From Catonia carolina (lineage: Eukaryota > Arthropoda > Insecta > Hemiptera > Achilidae): a stretch of 64,000 nt of DNA. The notes below the pieces were generated by a model. It was not told where the DNA came from, did not search any database, and worked only from the letters and a program-made list of their open reading frames with translations. The translations under genes and the position numbers were made by a program. Numbering within the stretch: the stretch's first letter is position 1; every line of letters begins with the position of its first letter. The stretch lies in assembly GCA_035578175.1 (NCBI GenBank), contig JAQMRL010000003.1, positions 22,859,419 to 22,923,418 on the forward strand. Reading direction: 5' to 3'. Shown here piece by piece: positions 11,001-23,419 of the stretch.

Positions 11001-11690
11001 CCGTAATATTTTATCGACATTACCTACACATTAGTGTAGGTTTAAGTAGGCATCATAAAGGATTCCTACATAAATGACGTTTTCTTAAAACTCTATACAA
11101 AATTTAGGAACAAACTCATGAACCACCATAACCCATTGATTTCAAATCTGGCTAAGCAGACTCTCCCAAACAATCCAATACAACGTCTAAAACGTCGATG
11201 GACCCGGAACCTCATCAATTAACGTAGTACTGTAATTGACTATCCATTACAGTGTTTTAAATGCTGCACTTAATGCTACACTACTTATCTATTCACGTCG
11301 GAGTTCTGTCACTGGACTGTGTCTCCACTCACGTTTATTTATCAAGTTATTTTTTCCAAATTGTGTGCTGTCACATTCACTGATTGTTTCCAACAGATTG
11401 TGAATTTCCTAAATAGAGAAAAAAAATCTTTAACACTATAAACTTACAGTATATTTTTATTTTTGATTAAATTAACAAATATATTTACTTTTTTAATATT
11501 ATTTAATGTAAATTCGATAAAATTAATTAGATATAAGAAAAATATATTTATAAACAAGGGAAACGAAATAATCAAATATTTAACTGTGCTAAATAAAAAT
11601 TAATAAAACAAATTTGATAAGTTATTAAGAAAAACTGCTCTCTTCATCAAGGGCTAATAAAAAATTTATGATCCTTTTCTTATGTAAGTA

Positions 11691-12460
11691 CCGGATGTTT
11701 ATAATTAACAGCGGGGTTTTAACACTCTATAATATTTAATACATTATACTTACAGTTATGAATGATGCATCAAACGAAAGAGCAACTCAAACAGTTTTAC
11801 ATAAATGCCTACAAGTGTTCATTGTGCGCTCCATTCGTCACACGACACACGTCAAGACGATATGCGAGTTCCTCCCAAACGATGTTTAGTGTCTCTGGAG
11901 TAATTGTTGCAACAGCTGCTTCAAACTTGATTCTTAATTCGGGAAGGTCAGCTGGTGGTGGAGGCACATGCACTAGATCCTTTACGAAGCCCAAAGATAG
12001 AAATCACATGGCGTCAGATCGGGTGACCGTGGAGGCCTTCCTAACAGATTTCTGTCGGCTACGCGTGAACGTCTCTCGCACTCGCTCAACGCTCTCCCCA
12101 CTAACACTTGGTCGTCCCGTACTCTTTCCTTTGCATAGGCAGCCGGTATCTTCAAACTGATGATACCATCTTCGGATGTAATTATCACCTGAAGGTTCAC
12201 AACCGAACTTAATACGAAACGCACGTTGCACAATTACTACCGATTCCGTCTTTGCGAACTGTAAAACACAAAACGCTTTCTGTTCTTTAGTCTTTGCTAC
12301 TAGCGCTTTCTAACGGCTGGTGGTGGAATTGCGCACTGCTGCCAACAAACAAAACTGCTTGAGTTGCACTTTCGTTTGATGTATCATTTATAACTTTAAG
12401 GATAATGTATTAAATATTGTAGAGCGTTAAAACCCCGTTATTCATTAATAAACACCTGGG
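11691..12460 (-). mobile_element. Tc1/mariner-superfamily deletion derivative (770 bp)
   Basis: Inverted termini of about 95 bp (11691-11785 against 12366-12460) share blocks such as cggggttttaac, aatatttaatacattat and catcaaacgaaag. Both outer ends abut TA (11689-11690 and 12461-12462), the expected IS630-Tc1-mariner target duplication. The interior keeps the start and end of a transposase gene but lacks its middle. Such derivatives can move only if a full-length copy supplies enzyme. The ends are reasonably but not perfectly conserved, suggesting moderate age. Confidence 0.88.
11812..12300 (-). pseudogene. Transposase remnant: N-terminal HTH fused to extreme C-terminus
   Basis: The minus strand reads KAFCVLQFAKTES, then VQRAFRIKFGCEPSGDNYIR, RWYHQFEDTGCLCKGKSTGR and VRKAS. 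This is the N-terminal helix-turn-helix (DUF4817 style) widely seen in insect transposon proteins. After a short junction the frame changes and gives PPRSPDLTPCDFYLW, the proline-rich motif next to the last catalytic residue of Tc1/mariner enzymes, then GFVKDLVHVPPPPADLPELR and the tail ending RVTNGAHNEHL. The catalytic DDE/D core between them is deleted. The pieces lie in different frames, so no functional protein is possible. Confidence 0.88.
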
Positions 12461-13020
12461 TATTATGTGAATAGAAAGTGTACACGCTGATATTATATTA
12501 TATCTATTGTATAATATGTATATGTATACGCATATCTCAGCATGAAGTACAATAGTTACATGTGTTGTTATTGATACTATAGCATAGAGGCCCTCGTACT
12601 CAGCCCAGTGTTCTACTTATATTTCTTAATTTAGCAAGTTAACGATTTTTTGAAAATATGAGACCTAACCTATGATTTGTAGACCCTGGAAACACCTGTA
12701 CACGAATTTTCAGGAAAATCATTGGACGTACAAACATACATACGCTAAATTGTATACTATTAAAAACAATTTAACCAATGTACAATTTTTACTTAACATT
12801 AAAGATTTTGATTCTTTATTAAAAAATAATAAGTTATACAAATTCAGATCGGCAATAAAGGCTAATTTAATCAATTTTTCAACACAAGTTGTACAAAAAG
12901 CACGAGGAAGCTCAACAATTAACGCGAATAAATTTAGACAAGCTCGAGTAATTTACACCCTGGAGAGTAGTCTTCTCCTGATCTTCCTAATGCAAAATCT
13001 GCCTTCATGTTTGTGATAAT
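12461..13020. other. No gene recognised
   Basis: The open frame at 12672-13016 (114 residues, lysine- and asparagine-rich) has no recognisable domain, and its composition matches translated AT-rich DNA. I treat it as non-coding. Confidence 0.4.
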
Positions 13021-13024
13021 TTTA

Positions 13025-13285
13025 GCGATTCCTCAGTCGTTTCTCAAGATAATCAGATAGATTTCTCGTGCATCTTTAAATTTATTAGTGGTAATTGTTG
13101 GGCGTCCACGTGTTTTTTCACTACTATCGAGGTAATTCGTTGAATTTCTCGTGCTTCTCAACTACTGTCGAGGTAATTTGTAGAATTTCTCCTGCCTCTC
13201 AGTGATTTTCGGCGAATTTATTGGGATTTCACATGTTTTTCAGTATATTTGAGATAATTAGACGGTTTCTTCTTCCGTCCTTTCT
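13025..13285. repeat. Degenerate minisatellite, ~41-bp unit
   Basis: About six diverged units. The clearest pair is 13126-13166 and 13167-13207, each with tcgaggtaatt, gaatttctc and ctctca-type blocks spaced 41-42 bp apart. Flanking units share gataat and gatttctcgtg words. Confidence 0.7.
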
Positions 13286-13289
13286 TATA

Positions 13290-14445
13290 TTTGTATTTTA
13301 TAGGAAACCTCGTTTATTGTCGGCCTCCACTGCACGTAACCAAGTGTTACATGCAGTATAATATAGACTACAGTATAACCAGAAGTTATAATGTATATCT
13401 AAATACGATAGGCATTTAGTTATTGTAAACACTGAATTATGTAAAATAGGGTTAGTAACAAACAAGTCAAAATTTAAAGGAACCATTATTGGAATTAATT
13501 AATTCGCTCCGAACGCACGTATAAAAATTCATCAAAAATTCCAAGCTTATTTATTTTATTCTAGGCACTATAGTAGCCATTTACATATACCTCAGTATTT
13601 ACAATTACAATTTACAGTACTAACGAATTTAACAACTAACACTCTGTTAATGGTTTAATTTACATATTTGATTGTGTTTTAAAATGTAATCATATAAAAC
13701 CTGGTTTCTATTCTACATCAAAAAATAAATTTAAACGACTTCGTATGGAAATTTCATTTCACTGTAATATATTTTTTGAGGTAACGTATGAACAAAGTTA
13801 CTTTATAATTTTTTATATCCTTTCAGGTTCGTAAAATATGTTAATTAAATTTATACGTTTAAAATTGTAAATTTTTGAATTTGTATAATTTTATTAACAC
13901 GGGAAATGTAAATCAAATTTTCATTATATTTTTATTTTCTCTTTTAGTCCGTTCTGTATATTGTACTACTGTATTTTCGGGTTTTAAATTATAGACACGT
14001 GTAAAATGTTGGCATAACTTCCTCTTTTAAACAACCGATTTTGACAATATTTTTAACTTTCAATTCTACATTCTAAAGGTTTTTTTTTGATAAAAACTGT
14101 TTCTCCAGTTTTGTAAAATGGGATATTTGCAACACGAGTAAAATGATATAGTAATTATTGGAATTATTGTTTTACACCAATAAATAAATAGAAATGAATA
14201 CAAATAGCAGTAAAATTAACCATTTTTTTAATATTTAACTTTTAAACTTTAATGTCTTGTTTTAGAATTGAAATATACGCGTATTTATGCAGTTTGTTTC
14301 TTTTAAAGCACGCTTTATTCTTAGGTTCTGTTGGTTTCGTTAGATAGCACCAATGTAGAGAATACAACAGAAAAAAATGTTACTAGAATGGTATAAAATT
14401 TTTATAATCATTACAGTTTTACTTAATCCCTAACGTGTGTACGTT
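13290..14445. other. No gene recognised
   Basis: AT-rich. Only short, low-complexity frames are present. Confidence 0.35.
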
Positions 14446-14560
14446 GCGATCTGTTCAATTTTTAGCAATAAGCAACACCATGATGCAATGAGATGAGGGT
14501 GTGCCTGTTTTTAGAAGCAAACCCAGTGCATGGTGTTCTAGAATGGGATTTTTGCTTCAA
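14446..14560 (-). mobile_element. SINE A fragment (3' part)
   Basis: Matches the tail region of SINE A: gttgcgatctgttcaatt, agcaataagcaac and tgcaatgagatgagg, in the same order as the copies at 7179 and 39299. The tRNA head is absent. Confidence 0.7.
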
Positions 14561-17500
14561 ATTGACGCTTATTTCACAAACTGAAGTAAACCAAAGTACG
14601 ACTTCTGAAATTAGTTGATTGTTTCAATCCTAGATTTTAGAGAATAAGGGTAAAATTAAAAAATTATTTTTCAAGAATTTTGTCAAAGTTTGTTTAAAAA
14701 AATAATTCAAGCAGAAAAGCTTTTCACTGATTTTTAATGAAAAAGAAAATCTTTAGTAGGTAGTAGGTAGGTCTTAAATAATGCATATGTTGCTTAAATA
14801 AAATGTTCGTATTATAAGACATTTAAAAGAGGTGGGCGGGTATTTACAAGAAGTGGATGTATTATAATACATTTGGATTTCACAAATCAAAATGTTTAGG
14901 AGTTGTCTCACAATCTTTTATATTCAGTGGTCGTGAATGTATGTTAATAATATAATTTTCCTTTTTATTTTTTTTCATTTAGTATAATATGTTTTAAAAT
15001 GACAATACATATTTTTTGAAGAACAGAATATAAAATATAAAATGTTACGTGATGTCGCAATAAGTTTCATCGAGCTCTAATAAGTTCATCGAATTATGTT
15101 TCCAATTCATAGAAACCCATGAAAAATACATAGTGCTGATTATATAGAGTTGCCTAATCGGAATTCTATATTTCCGATATGGGTTGTACTTGAATATTCT
15201 TATTGATTGATTCATGTGTGTTGTTTAATAAATTTTTCTTACTGTAGACCCGTGGGCAGTTTTCAGAGAGGCTAGCTTTCAGAGAAATCCTAAAATTATT
15301 CATAGGCCTATAATTATTATAATTTTAATTCTATTCTTATTAAATAAACATTGTGTATGCATTGAATTTTCATAGTAACTTTTCTACACGTGCAAAATCG
15401 TGACATTTCCTGTGTGTTTGTTCCATCACAGTTTTACTATTTTTGATTTTAGTAAAAACCCATGCAATAATTGTTACGTGTTTGTAAATTAACTGTTTGG
15501 TAAAGTTACTTCAAAATAAACCATACTACATACGGATTTTGCTGATTAGCCTATATAATTAATGTTGGGTAAATTATTACTTTTTAATGAATCTAATGCA
15601 GAGTATGAAAGAAAAATTAATTGTTTTTTCTTTTCGTTTCAGGAATACAAAACGCCTAGCTCCGTTGAAATAGGTAAGTAAACTAAATCTCTTAAATAGT
15701 TGTATGTGAAAACTATTTTATTTTCATTAATTTTTAAAAAAAATTTTTCTAACAATTATTTTAGAAGGTTAAATAATGTAAAATTTCCGTTATTATAAGG
15801 ATTCAAACAAAATTGAAATCTTATACAAGACTGGAAGAAAAAATGGCGTTAAAGATTACAAAACACACACATTTACACTTTATCATCAAATTGTCCGTAG
15901 GCCTACATATTATATTTACGAGTAAAAACACACAAATACTACAGCTAAATGTATCAGATTACACCTAGACTTACAGCCAGCAAAAAACCGAAAACGGTTA
16001 AAAAATGTAAACAACTCTTTTAGGTACTAAGACCAAAATCAAAATCACTTAAAAACAAACTTTTCATGTACAAAACCGCTCTCAAATCAGACTGGACTTA
16101 AAGTATCCATTTGTGGTACGCATCAAGTATAATAGTTATTTAATGCTTTTAGTACAACACTCTCATCTAACAGATGGGAGCTTGTACACGGCAAACAACC
16201 ACATCCACAATGATATATTTATGGCAATTAAAAAAAACATTATTAAATCGTAGATTAACGTACAAGAAACGGGTTGAATTTAAAAAAAAATTACTTGGTA
16301 ATGAATATATTGCAAAATGAAGGTTAAAACGGAAGCACCCTAACTTTAGTTTACTTATTTGTTCAGTAACTTAAAATTCTTACCTTTGTTTTTCGAAATT
16401 TAGCTTCATTATATTTTTACAAATATCAAACTAAAAATAATATATTTTCTTTAAATGTATCTCCTCTAAGAGATACCTATTGATGTTAATTAATTTTGAC
16501 TTACTTGTTTATTGCTCTCTTCTGAACATATGTATAAATCTGCTAATAAAAAATAATGTTATATTCAGATCTACAATTACACTTAACCGCATTTTAACAT
16601 ACTCTTCAACTATATTACATCGATGACTCATTCTGCATCTTCTGCATCTTTACACAACTAATTGCAAAATATAAACGTATATAACTAAAACATATAATTT
16701 TTAAAACGCATACAATTTTATTGTTATGTAATGATATAATGATATAATTGTATATAATTGCTAAAATGACCGTCTCCCTCCACCAGTCAAATGCAAATAT
16801 AAAATAACTTATGATTAATCATGTCAAGTAATTTTTGGCATGAATGGATGCCCTACTAACTATTAAAACTATACGGATGTAGCTTTTATATGGGATTTTA
16901 AACCCATTCTACTATAATTATTAAAGTCTGATTAAAATTACAAAAGATACTCTTTTGTGATTTATAACAAATATTTCTTGGAATAAATTAATCTAAGTAT
17001 CCTTAATTTTTGATACTTTGTTTAAAAGATATGCATCATTCTGAACAAAATAATAAATGTAATGAATGCCATTAGATTTTCAGGTATTTTTTTGTTTATA
17101 ATCTTATATCTATCACTGTAAACTACCACAACCTTAAGATTCTTCAATAATTAAGTTTTGCTAACAACAGAATAGTCATAAAGTGAAGGAAGTTAATTGT
17201 TTTTAAATTACTATCGTAAAAGGTCTCTACTCTATGATTTTTAAGTCGTCGTAAATTTAAAAACTGTCTCCCTAATAAATCTTGAACTAGTTCATTTGTA
17301 TATCTGTAAAACTTGTCAAATATTCGAACGTACGTGACAATGTCTAGTACAAAAACATCATAGTATTATGTAATGTTAGTTTTGAGATAGTATAAAATTG
17401 AGCTCCACTTCCGACACTCAGAAATTTTAATTGAAAGGCCTGAATGCCTTTAATGTTACTCTTTGCTGCTGCTATTTCAGATATCTTAAGTAAAGTTGAA

Positions 17501-18114
17501 TGAAATATTTCATTTCGTAACTTATACTCAATCTTATAAATATTTTGATGAAGTCAGTAGCAGTAACAACACCGTGAGAGAATATTATGTAAATATTATA
17601 CATAATACATAATACTTACATATAAATAATACATAATACTACATTATATTATTTATAGACTAATATTATATCATTAAATAGATTATTGTTCAAAAATGCA
17701 GAATTTATTCATATGAATTTTTATTAAAATGTAGTATTATTCAAATGAGTTAAAATAATTTAATTGCTGAAAAAATAAAGTTTCCATTTTCATTTTTATT
17801 AAATTTGAAGTATTACTGTTGTTTAATAAATACACGAATATGAGTAAAAAATTTCAGTCCAACAAATATTTAATTAATTATACAAAATTACGTTAAATTT
17901 AAGTCGCTCGTTGTGTTGGTTCATTTTCTGTTTATTTAATAAATTTATATTCTAAATTACATTTTAATATTAGGAGGGTACTTAATTAAATAAATTTAAA
18001 TACCTGCTACTATATATTTTTTCTATAGAATGGGACTTAAATTATTTAAATTTGTATTAATTAGTATATTTTATACTTACTTCGTTCTATTTATTTTTTT
18101 ATTTTAAGTCGCAT
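14561..18114. other. Mostly featureless AT-rich stretch
   Basis: No LINE, SINE or DNA-element signature was found over about 3.5 kb. It holds the candidate microexon at 15643-15673 and a TA-rich tract at 17580-17660. This unusually repeat-poor gap could be intronic. Confidence 0.35.
15643..15673 (+). other. Candidate 31-nt microexon
   Basis: A T-rich tract ending in tttttcttttcgtttcag (15625-15642) is followed by 31 bases and then a consensus donor gtaagtaa starting at 15674. Both splice sites are close to ideal for animals. Only the first of the three frames is open, giving EYKTPSSVEI plus one base. I do not recognise the parent gene, and no neighbouring exon was found in the window. A match of this quality can occur by chance in 64 kb, so this is a prediction only. 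Confidence 0.35.
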
Positions 18115-18255
18115 CAACATTGTGGTTATTAGCGACTACGGTGGACTATGTAACGGTGGATTTTAACTTGTGAAAATTTCCAAACCCTAACCGGGAATCG
18201 AACTCGGGACCTCCGCTTTGTAAGGTAGCGCGATACCACTACGCTAATCAGGCAG
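18115..18255 (-). mobile_element. SINE B, best-preserved copy
   Basis: The minus strand reads gattagcgtagtggtatcgc (box A region) and gagttcgattcccggt (box B), spaced as in a tRNA, then a ~70-base body ending near accgtagtcgctaat. The head could fold into tRNA-like arms, but the 3' side continues into the family body rather than ending in a discriminator base, so it is a SINE and not a tRNA gene. Confidence 0.8.
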
Positions 18256-18315
18256 CTTATATTTAATTTTGATAGTAGGCCTATAACTTTTTAATTTTAG
18301 AATACTTAAATATTG

Positions 18316-18590
18316 ACTTATGGACTCACCGGTTTGGTCTAGAGGTAAAGTCGTCACCCGAATCAGCTGTGTAACAGCTGATTTTTGAGACTAAGGTTTC
18401 TGGTTCAAATCCTAGTAAAGATAGTTACTTTTGTATGAATTTGAGCCCTAGACAATTATTAATGGTGTACTTTGATGGTTGTGATTCAATAAACTACTAT
18501 TCAAAGTCTACACATCATCTTCATCTCATCGGGTCATAGGGTTGCTTATTGTTCTGAATTGAACAGATTGCAACGCACACACATAAGGGT
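18316..18590 (+). mobile_element. SINE A copy, plus strand
   Basis: Begins accggtttggtctagagg, has box B ggttcaaatcctagt at about 18401-18415, and ends in the shared tail ttgttctgaattgaacagat. The middle of the body (the cggcctgggtctg block present in other copies) is missing, so this is a shortened form. Confidence 0.85.
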
Positions 18591-18599
18591 TAAAGAAAG

Positions 18600-20387
18600 C
18601 TACCAATAAAATTATTTTCAGTTTCAAGGTTTTGGTTTTAATTTGATATATTATTATGAAGAAGTAAAATTTATGTTGTTTGTTTGTTTTTACAAGGTAA
18701 TCTTAAAAATTACTCAACCGATTTCAAAAATTATTCTTTGTTCCAAAGCTTAGAGCTTCCTGAGTTACATGAATGATGGGCAATTTTGAATGAATGATAT
18801 GTTAATTTTAATTTTTAAAAAAAATTAGATTGATAAAATGACGTCATCTTTCATTTAATTTATTTCAGGGAGCACCGGTGCTCAAGAGTTGACAGACACA
18901 TGAATTTATTTATTCAATTTGAAGGTCAGATCTGCCAATATTTAATTCGTTGAGTCCGTTATAATTAAATTAAGTTTCGTTCTTTTACCAAATACCTAAG
19001 TTGTTGGTGAATCATTAACAATTTTCCTCCAGTACATTACCTGAAAACGCAAATAATAAATGTTTTCAATAAAACAATAAATTATTTTCTGAATTTATAA
19101 CTGTAATACAGTTTTTAAACAAATTAAATTTCATACAACTTTAAAATTGTAAAATTGGATTTTCAATGTGAAAGAAACTTTTATTCAACCTGAAATTAAA
19201 GAAAGTTTTCAACAATTTGAAACTATGATGAAAATTAATTCATACACGCACTGAAAGGGACATTCTCCTTTTCCGTCTCTCTCTCTCTTCTAGGAAATTC
19301 TTTTGCATTATTAATAACCATTTAATCTATTTTTTTGTAGTTTCTCTCCGTTATCTACTATCTACTCACTCATTTTTACAAACACTTGCGCGCGCGCACA
19401 TAAACACACGCACACATACAAGCACATTTGTTTTCTATTTCCCACTTGGTTAGTTGATCCGTTCTTCAATTTCACGTTGCAGATTACCACAATTAAAAGT
19501 CTCATCTTCACGGACCAACAGCAATCATTCATATTCGTAAATAGTTAAGCTTTTAAATTATTTTTTGTTAGCTTATTTAAAGTGACATATACGTCAGTCT
19601 ACAGCGAGGAATGCAGATTATGGAATTGCTAAAATTTTCAGCCTCTAGCCGGGCATCTAATTTAGGACATTTTGATTTTTAATATATTACTTTAACACGC
19701 GTAACCTTTTTTCTTAAATAGTAATAATTACGCTAATGCATAAGGAAGCGGCCTTCTTTTAAATTTCTATTCTGAAAACAGATTTGATTTTTTTTTAAAT
19801 CAGAGAACTTACTATTGAATTTCACTTGAAATCGTTTGTAATGTACAATCACAAAACTACAAAAAAACATTCAATGAAATTCCTAGAAAAATGCTTAGTA
19901 CATGTAACTGAAAAACTATTTTATAAAAATAAACGCAGAGTACTCTTCCTGCTGGTAAGTTATCACAAAGCAAAATAAACATTTGATTAATCTGAATGTA
20001 TTATGTAATAAATATTAAAAAAATAAAAATCCTTGGCAATAATATTCTCTGACATTGTAGTAGTTATGAAAAATTTATTCGTGAACTGTGTTAAAGAGCA
20101 TGTGAAGTATGATTTTTAGGTTCTTCTCCATTCTTCATATCTGTCTAAATGTAATTTTTCTACAAATTATTTATTAATTATTATCTATTGAAGTTTTACA
20201 TTGTCTGTTACTTCTGCAGATAACTATTTAAAGACCAGAAACATCTTTATCAAACTATTTATGAGAACTAATGATATTGTTGAATCTTCCACGCTTTCAT
20301 TTACTTACATCATATGGAAATCATGACGTAAAACTAAGTACATCCAAATTGTAAATATGACATTATAGTAGCAGGTTCATTATATGC
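18600..20387. other. No gene recognised
   Basis: Holds a 14-bp perfect palindrome gagcaccggtgctc at 18870-18883, a ct-rich run near 19275-19292, an alternating gc/ca tract at 19387-19425, and a possible decayed SINE B at about 19595-19672. Nothing coding was seen. Confidence 0.4.
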
Positions 20388-20555
20388 AACCGGTCTATTG
20401 AATTAGTGGTAGTGGTCAGCGCAATTGGCTTCTACCCGGGTTCGATTCCCGGTCAGACCTGGTAATTTTTCACCACTCATTTTCATCTACCATCCTTCTC
20501 ATCGGCTGCTTTATGCTTAGTTGTAAAACAGTCGGTCGTAAAACAAAAAACAAGT
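20388..20555 (+). mobile_element. SINE C, best-preserved copy
   Basis: The tRNA-like head has gtggtagtggtcagcgcaat in the box A region and a strong box B gggttcgattcccggt, then cagacctgg, a pyrimidine-rich body and an A-rich 3' end (cgtaaaacaaaaaac). It resembles a tRNA gene, but the acceptor stem does not close (only about five pairs) and related copies occur at 10908 and 44290. Confidence 0.75.
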
Positions 20556-20825
20556 TCATTATTCCAGAAATTAATTTCAATTTTATATGCCTAAAAAAGT
20601 TTACTCTGAACAAGACATATTTATTTCTGAAAAATCAAGATATGATGTGAATTCCTTAAAAATGTATGCGAGGATACTATAAGTAACGGTCAGCGAGAAG
20701 TGCTACCATTAAAAAAAACAGTACTGTGAAAATAAGCAAAACGACAAGGACATACTTCAACTGATCAGAACTACCATCCAGGAAAATTATTCATATATTA
20801 CTTACTGCATTAATTCTATTCATAT

Positions 20826-21586
20826 TGTGACACTTATCACTAAGGTCCGTTTCGGGATCTAGGTAATTAAATAATTAATACACTAAAGTTTACAATTACA
20901 AATATTTATTACACTAAAAGGTTTACAAAATAAATAATAAACTAATTATAATGACGTATTACAATAAATAACTTAATAATTTACTTAAAATAAATAATAA
21001 ACAATAAATAACTAAATAATTTACTTAGCACTACTTACAATCAATTTTATAGAATACACATACAAAATGAAAACTGAATACACAAATTGAATTTAATACA
21101 GAAACACAATAACTTTACACGATACACACACAAACAAAGACAGTATAACAACCGTTGACTAACACAATGCTCGGAACGTGGCCTCCACTACGCCCGATAG
21201 CCACTCGTCAAAGATCAAACGAATACTAACTCCTGACCGCGCTCGGGGCTCTCTTTAGAGTCATTCAAAAAAATAATTCTAGCAAAACAGAGAAATTCCA
21301 TGCAAATAATAAAGTACAAAAAATAACCCTTTATAAATGAGTGCTAGAACAATCTATTGTAAACAAGTCAACAATAGATCTTTTGTAAATATAATGAATG
21401 TTGTTGCAGGCCGACCTTTTCATAGATAGTTATACAACAATAACTTTTTATAACTAGGTAAACTTTTATTGTTACTATTGTTCTGTTGTTACTTTTTCAC
21501 TCTATTATCTACACTTTACCATTTCATGAACATGTTACCATTTTACTAGAAACTTCGCGAACCATGGCTTCTTCCATATTGTCACA
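20826..21586 (-). mobile_element. Solo LTR, family copy 1 (761 bp)
   Basis: Ends are tgtgaca...tgtcaca, the standard TG...CA form with 7-bp inverted termini. The first ~60 bases match the LTRs at 52690 and 62161 (cacttatcactaaggtccgt and gggatctagg). Flanking tetramers are atat and gtat, a one-mismatch 4-bp duplication. By comparison with the promoter of the 62161 copy, transcription would run on the minus strand. No internal retrotransposon sequence is attached, so it is a recombined solo LTR, probably of a Gypsy-type element. Confidence 0.85.
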
Positions 21587-22437
21587 GTATATTGCTGTGT
21601 TGAGAAATGAACGCAGATAAATTTCTTTGAAAAAGAACTGGAAGCCAATACTAATACTTTTACAAATTTATTGTATTACATGAACTGACAACACGCTGAA
21701 AAATCATAGGAAAATAATTGGGCATGGTGTCACTGCCGAAAATACTGAAAGCCTTTCTTCACGTTGCAAAAATCACTTGAAACTATTTCAATAAGACGGG
21801 GGATCAAGAAAGTAATGACTGTTTTCCATGCATGGAAAATTAACTCTCGAAATAATTTCTACCTCAAATAGCCGAATATATTTTACCGGATACTACTCTA
21901 ATTTCAGACGAATGGAAGCTGTTAGGCATTTACAAAGTCGAAAATTTATGTACCATTACAATAGTTCAGATAAAAGTTTTACTTTAATCCAAAATATTAT
22001 AACAAAATACTACAAATAACAAAAGTTTAGAAGATTATCTTCTGTTCATGAGTCATTTAAAACATTTATTTTGGAAAGTACAGCTCTAGACCGTTCAGTG
22101 TAAACCGGCCTTATTGTTTTCCATCGACTAACTGGTTGATCAAAACAATTTTCACATCTCTTTTCCTCAGGGTATCTCTCGTCAGATTATTGAAATTTTA
22201 TGTGTAGTTATCTTTGTGTTTGTTTGATTATATATGTAATGTTTAAGTGTGTCAGTGTGAGTGTTTTGTTGAAGCAATGAATGTGTTCAACCGAATGAAT
22301 AACGGTGCATAATTAAATTTCCAATTCTAATTAATCCAGAACGCGTAAAAACGTTACCGTTGTATACTATTAAAAAATTGACACAGAAATACGGATCGCT
22401 TCAAATTTATGTGGTTCTATTATTTTTATTTTTGTTC
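21587..22437. other. No gene recognised
   Basis: AT-rich, with no recognised repeat or frame. Confidence 0.35.
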
Positions 22438-23395
22438 GCAGAATAGACTTTTATAAATTGGGTATATATTAATCACATTACTTCTTCAAAACGATAGCGC
22501 CTAATTGGCAATAAAGCACTACTCAGCCATGCGTACGTACAAAACAATCAAGCTTTGTAATTCAGTTACGGCTGGTTTTATCAATATTTTACTTTTCACT
22601 TTCTCTAGCCTATATGAATCTATAGGAAGGAAAGTATTGTTTTCATGTCGATTTTTTGAAATCGAGTTTTCACCGGATCTACACTTTTTCAGACCCCCAG
22701 AACCCAAGAAACATGTTTTTAGTGATTGGTCTGGGTGTGTGCCTGTGTGTGTGTTTTTGTGTGAGTGTAAACAAAATATCTCACGAACGGACCATCGTAC
22801 GAAGTTGAAACTTGAAACATCAGTTAGGTCCTACTAGACCACCCGGCACGAACATTCTCGTAAAAATCGGTCAACCAAAAGTAGAAGTTTATTTGTGCCA
22901 TTTTCACTTTTTTGCGATTTTCTCAAAAACGGCTCCTACGATTTTTTCTTAGATCACCTCATTTACTAAATTTTTTATGCTCTACAAGATAGCGTAGGCG
23001 CAGTGTCTGCTGAAACCATTAAGAAGGCTGTGCTCTCGCAGAAAATATTTTTTTAAGATTGCGGCCTTAATATGCATTTTAGGGCAAAAGCGTATTATAC
23101 CAAAGTTGTAGAAAATTTAAAAACCTACAACTTTTATTTAATCATTTCTTTGTATAACGCTTAGTTTAGCGGTAAATAGTGATTTTCCGTGTTATTAAGC
23201 CAAACTAAGGTTGGTTTTCATTTTGCATCATTCACTCATGATTAAAATTAGGTTATGTTTGTTGAGGTTAGTTTTTTGTTTATTTCTAATGTTTTATTAC
23301 TAATGTTACGTTATATTGTTCGTTATTTGCATTGGCAAGAAAAAGTCGCGTGAGTATTTCACACCAGAATTTTTTTAAATTTTTGTTCAGTATCA
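22438..23395 (+). repeat. Repeat D, longest plus-strand copy
   Basis: A block of nearly 1 kb with relatives at 33590-34620 (minus), 39870-40640, 49300-49620 and 51525-51865 (minus). Shared landmarks in order: a tg-rich microsatellite, caaaatatctcacgaacgg, aaaatcggtcaacc, gcgattttctcaaaaacgg, ctctacaagatag, aagattgcggccttaatatg, tgtataacgcttagtttagc and a caagaaaaagtcgcgtgagt end. A second unit starts directly downstream with a 955-bp period. There is no open frame; the function and class are unknown. Confidence 0.85.
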
Positions 23396-23419
23396 CAGAA
23401 TACTTTTATAAATTAGGTA

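Noticed and set aside
12672..13016. 114-residue plus-strand frame
   Set aside because: Composition is that of translated AT-rich DNA, no domain recognised, and it runs up to the minisatellite.
13025..13285. CRISPR-like array
   Set aside because: The repeats are diverged and adjacent without unique spacers, and the DNA is clearly animal.
18185..18255. A minus-strand tRNA gene
   Set aside because: Same reason: a repeated body follows and related decayed copies occur at 7574, 32558 and 48288.
20388..20470. A tRNA gene with a strong B box
   Set aside because: The acceptor stem closes over only about five pairs, and the sequence continues into a body and A-rich tail shared with other copies; it is a SINE head.
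22505..22837. 110-residue plus-strand frame
   Set aside because: Lies entirely in repeat D and is not conserved as a frame in the other D copies.
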